This document shows positions 1-5,116 of a DNA stretch of 5,637 nt, piece by piece. Under the pieces are notes generated by a model that saw only the letters and a program-made list of their open reading frames with translations, was not told where the DNA came from and searched no databases. Origin of the DNA: Ekhidna sp. (GTDB taxonomy: Bacteria > Bacteroidota > Bacteroidia > Cytophagales > Cyclobacteriaceae); NCBI GenBank assembly GCA_028821635.1, contig JAPPDO010000081.1:1-5637 (forward strand), given 5' to 3'. Position numbers and translations under genes: made by a program. Positions within the stretch are counted from its first letter, which is position 1. Each line of letters begins with the position of its first letter.

Positions 1-236
1 AATGGGACAGAAGATAACTTTAATTCGAAGGTACCAATACCATTGTAATAATGTGTTATTTGGTCATTACCGTTTGCTGTTTTTGTTTTTGTCTGGTCGG
101 TTAAAATACCTCCTCCAAGCAGGACATGTAGTTTCAGGATATTGCTTATGCTCTTATCCTTGGTGTAAGACTTACTATCACTCGGTTCGTTGCCGGTACC
201 GTCAAAACTGAATATGATGGTTTTGGGATTAGCCAT
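1..236 (-). CDS. Tle1-like / DUF2235 alpha/beta hydrolase, N-terminal part (gene runs off the left edge)
   Basis: Reading the minus strand from the ATG at 236 gives 78 residues with no stop before the window edge, so only the N-terminus is present. Residues 5-16 include a hydrophobic strand followed by FDGTGN (11-16). SNILKL follows at 31-36 and HYYNGIGT at 62-69. These match the opening of the DUF2235 family (T6SS phospholipase effector Tle1-like catalytic domain, PF09994), which starts with a strand plus [FC]DGT.N, then an N[IV]..L helix, then YY..G[IV]GT. The GxSxG nucleophile elbow expected in this family would lie beyond the edge. An in-frame TGA at 257-255 with no intervening ATG fixes this start. 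There is no signal peptide, which fits a cytoplasmic enzyme or a protein exported by a dedicated secretion system. Family members include antibacterial phospholipases but also uncharacterised hydrolases. The family call is fairly secure; the effector role is not shown by this fragment. Confidence 0.82.
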   Translation of the reverse strand, partial: MANPKTIIFSFDGTGNEPSDSKSYTKDKSISNILKLHVLLGGGILTDQTKTKTANGNDQITHYYNGIGTFELKLSSVP

Positions 237-238
237 TT

Positions 239-322
239 TTAACGTTTTCTTGGTTCAAAATATGCTCCTTCATAATCTGAAAATTCTTCTGCTAGTGGAC
301 TTACAATAATACGCCTATTCAT
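239..322 (-). CDS. Possible 27-residue small protein just upstream of the Tle1-like gene
   Basis: An ATG at 322 opens a 27-codon frame ending in TAA at 241-239, only 2 nt before the ATG of the hydrolase gene and 26 nt after the stop of the 121-residue gene. The peptide begins MNRRIIVSPLAEEF and ends YFEPRKR. It is charged, has no membrane segment, and has basic ends around an acidic centre. The frame is closed upstream by a TAA at 370-368, so it is not the visible tail of the preceding gene. The near-abutting stop and start would suit translational coupling, with this ORF acting as a leader or as a small partner protein. I do not recognise it. A frame this short can arise by chance, and no ribosome binding site supports it. 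Confidence 0.35.
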   Translation of the reverse strand: MNRRIIVSPLAEEFSDYEGAYFEPRKR

Positions 323-348
323 TTTAGTGTTTGTTGGGTATTTGTTCC

Positions 349-714
349 TTATTGTGCAAATTGAGCCTTACTAAGTTGCTTCAAAGAAATGTCCAGATAC
401 TTAGGATTAGAAAATATGGATCTTTTTCGATCACTCCATGTTTCAAGTTGGCTGGCAATAGTTTCACGATTCAATGTCTTTTCTTTTTGAGAAATAAAGT
501 ATATTGAAGAGAGTAATTCAAGGGCAAAATCTGAGTAAAATCCATTAAGGAATTCAGTCATTTTTGTAGCTATAATTTTTAATTCAGGTTTTTGCTGCAC
601 ATACGCTATCACATCTTCATATCCATCTGCAACAAGCTTTAAAGGATCAAAAGGTTTTTTACTCATATCGCTATATCCCATGATAACCGCCATTGCTTTA
701 GCTTCATGCGTCAT
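349..714 (-). CDS. Hypothetical protein, 121 residues, alpha-helical
   Basis: I do not recognise this protein with certainty. It is soluble, with no signal peptide or membrane segment, and looks mostly helical. Its clearest features are the stretch FLNGFYSDFALELL (55-68) and, further on, W93 with RKR (96-98) and F101. The pattern GF..-[FY].-[LM]ELL, then W..RK..F, recalls a C-terminal helical segment I have seen attached to longer proteins, possibly macro-domain (ADP-ribose-processing) proteins; this is weak recollection. If so, the gene may be a stand-alone or truncated version of that domain. The start is uncertain. The ATG at 714 gives 121 residues. The ATG at 666 gives 105 residues beginning MSKKPFDPLK, has GGGA about 10 nt upstream, and fits better with the candidate -7 box at 725-732. 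It is divergent from trkA and leads into the small ORF and the Tle1-like gene, so the three may form one leftward transcript. Confidence 0.62.
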   Translation of the reverse strand: MTHEAKAMAVIMGYSDMSKKPFDPLKLVADGYEDVIAYVQQKPELKIIATKMTEFLNGFYSDFALELLSSIYFISQKEKTLNRETIASQLETWSDRKRSIFSNPKYLDISLKQLSKAQFAQ

Positions 715-724
715 GGAAGCTGCT

Positions 725-732
725 AAAACCTA
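725..732 (-). promoter_or_regulatory. Candidate -7 box for the leftward genes
   Basis: On the minus strand this reads TAGGTTTT, seven of eight positions of the Bacteroidota -7 consensus TAnnTTTG. Transcription would begin near 718. That leaves almost no leader before the ATG at 714 but about 50 nt before the ATG at 666. No TTG is seen at the expected -33 distance, so the call is weak. Confidence 0.3.
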
Positions 733-746
733 CTTTAATCATGTTG

Positions 747-768
747 ATCGGTAATTTGGATTACCGGT
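747..768. promoter_or_regulatory. Inverted repeat in the divergent promoter region, candidate operator
   Basis: The arms ATCGGTAAT (747-755) and ATTACCGGT (760-768) are complementary over nine positions, eight Watson-Crick plus one G-T, around the spacer TTGG. The inner seven bases of each arm (CGGTAAT/ATTACCG) are perfect. The dyad covers the proposed TTTG -33 element of the trkA promoter (755-758) and sits between the two divergent genes. A bound dimeric regulator could therefore affect trkA, the leftward genes, or both. It lies upstream of the inferred trkA start site, so it would act as DNA rather than as RNA in the trkA message. No regulator is identified. Confidence 0.42.
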
Positions 769-788
769 GCGAAGTTGCCATATCTTTG
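755..788 (+). promoter_or_regulatory. trkA promoter, Bacteroidota type
   Basis: TTTG at 755-758 and TATCTTTG at 781-788 match the -33 and -7 elements of the Bacteroidota primary sigma factor (TTTG/TTG and TAnnTTTG), separated by 22 bases. The -7 element is a perfect match. Transcription should begin around 793-797, giving a leader of about 12-15 nt before the ATG at 808. This would place an upstream TTG start at 775 outside the message and so supports 808 as the start of trkA. Confidence 0.65.
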
Positions 789-807
789 CGCTCATCCTAA
801 TAAAACG

Positions 808-2148
808 ATGAGAATTGTAATAGCCGGTGCCGGTGAGATGGGCCTTCATCTCGCCAAATTATTGGTGGCAGAGGGGCAGGATATCATCATCATAGATTCT
901 GATGCCAATGTGCTGGAATATGTATCTCAGCATCTTGACGTAGGAACGGTCAAAGGGTCATCTACCTCTCCGGAGACACTTAAAGAGGCAAACATCACGA
1001 AGGCAGACTTATTGATTGCGGTGACCTCCTTTCAGGAAGTTAATATTACTACTTGTATTTTAGGCAAAAATCTGGGGGCAAAGAAGACGATCTCCAGAAT
1101 CTCCAATAACGAGCTGTTTGCGGCTAGGGCAGAGTTAAATCTAAGTGGAGTCGGGATTGATGAAATCATCTCCCCCGCTTCCCTTGCGGCGCGTGAGATT
1201 AAAAGATTATTAAAGCAATCCGCACTGACCGATACGTTTGAGTTTGACAGAGGGATGCTGTCGCTCATCGGCATTGCGGTAGATGAGAACTCGGAGCTTC
1301 TGGGGAAAACGCTGACAGAAGCCGCTTACTTAAACCCTCACCACAACTTTACCACCGTAGCTATTCTTCGTGATAATCAAACCATTATTCCATACGGTAA
1401 GAACAAATTTCAAAAAGGGGATCGTGCCTATTTTATTGCACAACCCGACGGCGTGGAACGGGTTACGTCTCTTGCGGGGCAGAAGAGTTTTGAGATCAAA
1501 AATGTGATGATCTTAGGGGCGAGTAAAGTGGGTATTAATACCGCCAAGACACTTAGCAAAAAATACAATATCAAACTGATTGAAACGGATAAGCAAAAGT
1601 GCATGGAATTAGCCGATGAGCTTCCGAATACCATGATTATTAATGGTGACGGCAGGGATATTAACCTTTTGAAGGAGGAGTGCATTGAAAGGACGGATGC
1701 CTTTGTGGCTTTAACGGAGAACTCCGAAACCAATATTATGGCATCTCTTTTAGCTAAAAAGACGGGGGTTCCGAAAACCATAGCGCTCGTAGAAAATGTT
1801 GATTACATCCATTTATCGCAAAGTATTGGTATTGATACGCTAATTAATCAAAAGCTGATTGCGGCAAGTTTCATTTTCAGATACCTAAGAAAAGGTGAGG
1901 TCTTGAACATCGCAGGTATTCACGGCGTGGAGGCAGAGATTTTGGAGTTTGAATTAGGTGACAGTAGTCAGGTTTTGAATAAACAACTAAAAGATTTAGA
2001 CTTCCCCAAAATTGCGATAGTAGGAGGAGTGATCCGACAGGGTCGGGGCATGGCCGTAAGAGGAGACTTTGAATTTCAATCAAAAGATCGCGTCGTCGTC
2101 CTCTCTAAACCGGAGTGCATCCGAAAGGTAGAGAACTTCTTCAAGTAA
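808..2148 (+). CDS. trkA: Trk system potassium uptake protein TrkA
   Basis: This is the cytoplasmic NAD(H)-binding regulatory subunit of the Trk potassium transporter; it gates the TrkH channel. The 446 residues have the full duplicated layout of TrkA: Rossmann RCK-N domain 1 (about 1-135) with GAGEMG at 7-12 and the ribose-binding acid D30 after IIII; TrkA-C domain 1 (about 140-220); RCK-N domain 2 (about 231-350) with GASKVG at 237-242 and E259; and TrkA-C domain 2 (about 365-446). Length is close to the E. coli protein (about 458). The second glycine motif is GxSxxG rather than GxGxxG, so its nucleotide affinity may differ from that of the first site. The frame can be extended to a TTG at 775, but the ATG at 808 begins directly with the MRIVIAGAGEMG strand and lies just downstream of a good promoter. 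No Shine-Dalgarno site is visible; the leader is A-rich. The TAA abuts the ATG of trkH. Confidence 0.96.
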   Translation: MRIVIAGAGEMGLHLAKLLVAEGQDIIIIDSDANVLEYVSQHLDVGTVKGSSTSPETLKEANITKADLLIAVTSFQEVNITTCILGKNLGAKKTISRISNNELFAARAELNLSGVGIDEIISPASLAAREIKRLLKQSALTDTFEFDRGMLSLIGIAVDENSELLGKTLTEAAYLNPHHNFTTVAILRDNQTIIPYGKNKFQKGDRAYFIAQPDGVERVTSLAGQKSFEIKNVMILGASKVGINTAKTLSKKYNIKLIETDKQKCMELADELPNTMIINGDGRDINLLKEECIERTDAFVALTENSETNIMASLLAKKTGVPKTIALVENVDYIHLSQSIGIDTLINQKLIAASFIFRYLRKGEVLNIAGIHGVEAEILEFELGDSSQVLNKQLKDLDFPKIAIVGGVIRQGRGMAVRGDFEFQSKDRVVVLSKPECIRKVENFFK

Positions 2149-3606
2149 ATGAACTTCAACTACAGGGTTATTCTCAAATTCTTAGGTATTCTTCTTTTGA
2201 TGAATGGCGGCTTTATGCTTTTTTGCCTTCCCTTTAGTATCTACTACGGCGGGAATGATATGTATGCACTTCTCCTTGCATCGGGGAGCGCACTATTGGC
2301 AGGGCTTGTTCTTTTTCTGCTAACCCGAAACGGCACAAATGATGACCTTCGGAAGAAAGACGGCTATCTGATCGTAACGCTTGGGTGGCTGTTCATGTCT
2401 TCCTTCGGCTGCCTCCCCTACATTTTCAGTGGAGCAATACCCGACCTAACCGATGCGTTTTTTGAGACCTTGTCCGGGTTCTCCACGACAGGAGCGAGCA
2501 TACTGACAGATATTGAATCCATTGATAAAGGAATTCTCTTTTGGAGAAGTTTAACACAGTGGATTGGGGGCATGGGAATCATTGTCCTGACCGTTGCTAT
2601 TTTACCTCTTTTAGGAGTTGGCGGAATGCAGCTCTTCGTCGCAGAAGCACCGGGTATTTCGCCTGACAAACTAGCACCTCGCATTAAGGAAACAGCAAAG
2701 CGGCTTTGGATTATTTATTGCACTTTGACCGCACTTGAACTGATCCTTCTCTGGAGTGGGGGAATGACATTCTTTGATGCTTTCAATCACAGCTTAACAA
2801 CGATGGCGACCGGAGGTTTTTCCACAAAAAATGCAAGTATTGCATATTATCATGATCCATTCATTCAGTATGTAATCATTGTGTTCATGTTCCTGGCAGG
2901 GACTAATTTTACAGTGACATATCTTGGGCTTCATGGCCGGCTGGGGAAAGTCTTCAAAAATGAGGAGTTTAAATTTTATCTGATTTTTTGCGTTGCAGCA
3001 TCAATCGCTATTGGCCTGATAATATTCCGTTCAGGCCATGATATATTTGAAAAATCCATTAGAGATGCACTGTTCCAGGTAGTCTCCTTGGTCACAACCA
3101 CGGGATTTGTAACGCACGATTATACCTCATGGCCCCCATTTGTTACCATTATATTCTTCCTGTTGATGTTTGCCGGTGGATGCACAGGGTCTACGGCAGG
3201 AGGCGTGAAACTGGCAAGACATCTGTTGCTGATAAAGAACTCTTTTCAGGAACTTAAACGGATTTTACATCCTTCTGCCATCATACCCGTGAGGTTTAAC
3301 GGAAAGGCCGTAAATCGGGATATTACCTTCAATGTGCTGGCATTTATTATGATATATATTTTGGTGATGTGTTTTGGAGCAATGGCCGTCTCCTCCTTCG
3401 GAATCGATTTTAATACCTCATTAGGAGCAGTAGCCGCAACTTTAGGTAACATAGGCCCCGGCATAGGGACTGTGGGGCCCGCTGATAATTTTGCACATTT
3501 ACCGACAGGCGTTAAGTGGGTATTATCTTTTCTGATGCTTGTGGGCAGACTTGAACTTTTTACCGTCTTAATTCTCTTTACTCCTTATTTCTGGAAGAGA
3601 GTCTGA
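2149..3606 (+). CDS. trkH: Trk/Ktr-type potassium channel subunit TrkH
   Basis: This inner-membrane potassium-translocating subunit belongs to the superfamily of K+ transporters (TrkH/KtrB/HKT). The 485 residues contain four helix-pore-helix repeats. The pore loops are visible as FSTTGAS (111-117), TMATGGFST (218-226), VTTTGF (315-320) and LGNIGPGIG (432-440), each supplying the filter glycine. The conserved GGCTGSTAGGVK follows the third loop (343-354), where the intramembrane gating loop of the family lies. The last helix carries the family motif GRLELFTVL, with R468 at the position known to be important for gating in TrkH. Length is typical of TrkH and longer than KtrB, with two extra N-terminal helices. 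The start codon directly follows the trkA stop (TAA-ATG), so the two subunits are almost certainly co-translated from one message. Nothing is missing or broken. Confidence 0.96.
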   Translation: MNFNYRVILKFLGILLLMNGGFMLFCLPFSIYYGGNDMYALLLASGSALLAGLVLFLLTRNGTNDDLRKKDGYLIVTLGWLFMSSFGCLPYIFSGAIPDLTDAFFETLSGFSTTGASILTDIESIDKGILFWRSLTQWIGGMGIIVLTVAILPLLGVGGMQLFVAEAPGISPDKLAPRIKETAKRLWIIYCTLTALELILLWSGGMTFFDAFNHSLTTMATGGFSTKNASIAYYHDPFIQYVIIVFMFLAGTNFTVTYLGLHGRLGKVFKNEEFKFYLIFCVAASIAIGLIIFRSGHDIFEKSIRDALFQVVSLVTTTGFVTHDYTSWPPFVTIIFFLLMFAGGCTGSTAGGVKLARHLLLIKNSFQELKRILHPSAIIPVRFNGKAVNRDITFNVLAFIMIYILVMCFGAMAVSSFGIDFNTSLGAVAATLGNIGPGIGTVGPADNFAHLPTGVKWVLSFLMLVGRLELFTVLILFTPYFWKRV

Positions 3607-3653
3607 TCAGTTCTCGCATGATTAAGGCATCTTTGAGTAACTAAAATTTTGTA

Positions 3654-4745
3654 ATGAACATTTTTGGCTACATTATCTGGACATTTGATCCTGCATTATT
3701 CACCCTGCCATTTACTGACTATGCGCCTCGCTGGTATGGAGTGCTTTTTGCTCTTGGCTTCATTCTTTCGCAGCAACTGGTCTTTTGGATTTTTAAGAAA
3801 GAAGGAAAACCCGTGAAAGACGTCGAAAGACTGACTACGTACATGGTTGTTGCAACCATTATTGGTGCCAGATTAGGCCATTGCCTGTTTTATGACCCCG
3901 GCTATTATCTAACTAATCCCGTCGAAATTTTGAAGATATGGAGAGGAGGGCTTGCAAGTCATGGAGGAGCTATTGGTATCCTGATTGCCATCTACCTTTT
4001 CTGCAAAAAATATAAATATCAGTATTTATGGCTACTTGACCGCCTTGTAATCGTAGTGGCATTGACCGGTGCAATGATAAGAACCGGAAATCTTGCCAAC
4101 TCTGAAATGGAAGGGACATTAACCCATTCCAACACGGGGGTTGTTTATGCACGTCATATCTACAATTACCTGAGCGGCATTCATGAAAAAGTAAAAGATG
4201 TTCGTTTTGTCAAAAAGGGAGAAATGATCAGCGAAAAGAGCGGCAGTGTCCCGATTACTGCTGTTATTGAATTTAAAAGAGGATACGAGTTTACTTCAGC
4301 CGATAAAAACAGAATTGAGAGTTTAAAAAATGATATGTTGAGGTACACGGAAATCAGGGAGCATATTGACTTTGGAGAGGGGACCCTAAAAATCAAATCT
4401 TATGAAAAAGGAGGATTTTCTTATCTGGAGATTTATATGCTTGGCAAAGTACGCCATGCGGCTCAACTGTATGAAGCGGTTTATTGTATCTTATTGATGA
4501 TCGTTCTTTTTTGGCTGTGGTACAAGAAAAAAGAAGTGCTACCTCAAGGATTTAATTTCGCACTGTTTATGATCATTCTCTGGACAGCAAGGTTTGTAGA
4601 TGAATTTTTCAAAATGAACCAGGAAGCCTTTGAAGAAAATCTGGCACTCAATATGGGTCAAATACTTAGTATCCCGCTTGCCATTGCAGGAATTGGAATG
4701 ATGATATGGAGTTACACCAGAGGGCGAAAAATGAGTGAAGGGTAA
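3654..4745 (+). CDS. lgt: Prolipoprotein diacylglyceryl transferase Lgt, enlarged form
   Basis: Lgt moves diacylglycerol from phosphatidylglycerol onto the lipobox cysteine of prolipoproteins in the inner membrane, the first step of lipoprotein maturation. Family motifs occur in order: PRWYG (25-29), GARLGHCLFY (71-80), W.GGLASHGG with H103 (96-105), IRTGNLANSEMEG (142-154) with R143, N146, E151 and G154, RHAAQLYEA (267-275), RFVDEFF (313-319) with R313 and E317 matching the E. coli R239/E243 pair, and NMGQILSIP (333-341). All residues I know to be important are present. The protein has 363 residues against about 290 in E. coli. The extra ~75 residues lie at about 170-262, before RHAAQLYEA, in the part that forms the periplasmic head, and look like a small alpha/beta unit. 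I recall similar insertions in other Bacteroidota Lgt proteins. The gene follows trkH after 47 nt with no terminator between, so it is probably co-transcribed; CATCTTTG at 3628-3635 (7/8 to the -7 consensus, no TTG upstream) could be a weak internal promoter. Confidence 0.95.
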   Translation: MNIFGYIIWTFDPALFTLPFTDYAPRWYGVLFALGFILSQQLVFWIFKKEGKPVKDVERLTTYMVVATIIGARLGHCLFYDPGYYLTNPVEILKIWRGGLASHGGAIGILIAIYLFCKKYKYQYLWLLDRLVIVVALTGAMIRTGNLANSEMEGTLTHSNTGVVYARHIYNYLSGIHEKVKDVRFVKKGEMISEKSGSVPITAVIEFKRGYEFTSADKNRIESLKNDMLRYTEIREHIDFGEGTLKIKSYEKGGFSYLEIYMLGKVRHAAQLYEAVYCILLMIVLFWLWYKKKEVLPQGFNFALFMIILWTARFVDEFFKMNQEAFEENLALNMGQILSIPLAIAGIGMMIWSYTRGRKMSEG

Positions 4746-4826
4746 AAAAAAATCGGTATTAATCATTGATAAGTGAGTAAATAACAGACACAAATAATAT
4801 TCCATCACACCTAATAATCCCAGCCT

Positions 4827-4849
4827 AAGCGTAGATTGTATCTACGCTT
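4827..4849 (+). terminator. Hairpin terminator after lgt
   Basis: AAGCGTAGAT (4827-4836) and ATCTACGCTT (4840-4849) pair perfectly over 10 bp around the loop TGT, 81 bp after the lgt stop. The downstream strand is T-rich but broken (TTTAATATGTTTTG), so the signal is not a textbook intrinsic terminator. Position and stem quality make an end point for the trkA-trkH-lgt transcript the best explanation. Confidence 0.6.
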
Positions 4850-4901
4850 TAATATGTTTTGTTGCTTTTTTGGCGAAGAGATAGATAAAGTAGGATATAA
4901 A

Positions 4902-4950
4902 GGTGTAGCCATCCTAACCGGACTTCCCAAGTCGGGTTACAAACTACACC
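4902..4950. other. Long imperfect hairpin of unknown role
   Basis: An outer 7-bp stem GGTGTAG (4902-4908)/CTACACC (4944-4950) encloses an internal loop and an inner stem TAACCGGACTT (4915-4925)/AAGTCGGGTTA (4929-4939). The inner stem is complementary except for one central G-G mismatch, and the loop is CCC. It could be a second terminator, part of a small RNA starting from the near -7 box at 4853-4860, or a copy of a dispersed palindromic repeat. The sequence alone does not decide. The T-rich run TTATTTTTATATTT begins about 10 nt after the outer stem. Confidence 0.5.
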
Positions 4951-5081
4951 CAGAAAGGGTTATTTTTATATTTACATCCAAACAGATAAAAATTTTATAG
5001 CCCTCACGACCTTTACCCCCTCCAGAGCGTTATTATCAATAAAAACATTCTTTTCCATTAGGATTTATTTCTGTTAATGCC

Positions 5082-5089
5082 TATGTTTG
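5082..5089 (+). promoter_or_regulatory. -7 box of the lipoprotein gene promoter
   Basis: TATGTTTG is a perfect match to the Bacteroidota -7 consensus TAnnTTTG and ends 27 bp before the ATG at 5117, giving a leader of about 20 nt. The -33 element is poor: only TTAG at 5058-5061 lies at a suitable distance. The leader is A-rich and lacks a Shine-Dalgarno site, like those of the other genes here. Confidence 0.5.
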
Positions 5090-5116
5090 TTTGTTATAAA
5101 GTAAATATTACAAAAA

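Larger units (their letters stand above)
4746..5116. other. 371-bp intergenic spacer between lgt and the lipoprotein gene
   Basis: No convincing coding frame is visible. The spacer opens with a run of nine A residues at 4744-4752, partly inside the lgt stop codon. It then holds a perfect 10-bp hairpin (4827-4849), a near -7 box TATGTTTT at 4853-4860, a larger imperfect hairpin (4902-4950), an AT-rich stretch (4960-5080) in which I see no structure, and the TATGTTTG box at 5082-5089 ahead of the lipoprotein gene. Confidence 0.7.

Noticed and set aside
2..211. A 69-codon plus-strand frame at the left edge
   Set aside because: It lies antisense to the Tle1-like gene, and its translation looks non-protein-like (rich in Y, C, H and L without domain pattern). 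The minus-strand frame has clear family motifs.
775..807. TTG start adding 11 residues to TrkA
   Set aside because: The added residues precede the conserved start of the Rossmann strand, and the codon overlaps the promoter -7 region, upstream of the inferred transcription start.
3607..3653. Terminator or full promoter between trkH and lgt
   Set aside because: No stable hairpin is seen in the 47 bp. The CATCTTTG match lacks a -33 TTG, so co-transcription is simpler.
4539..4808. An 89-codon minus-strand frame across the end of lgt
   Set aside because: It mostly overlaps conserved lgt codons on the other strand, and its translation has no recognisable motif.
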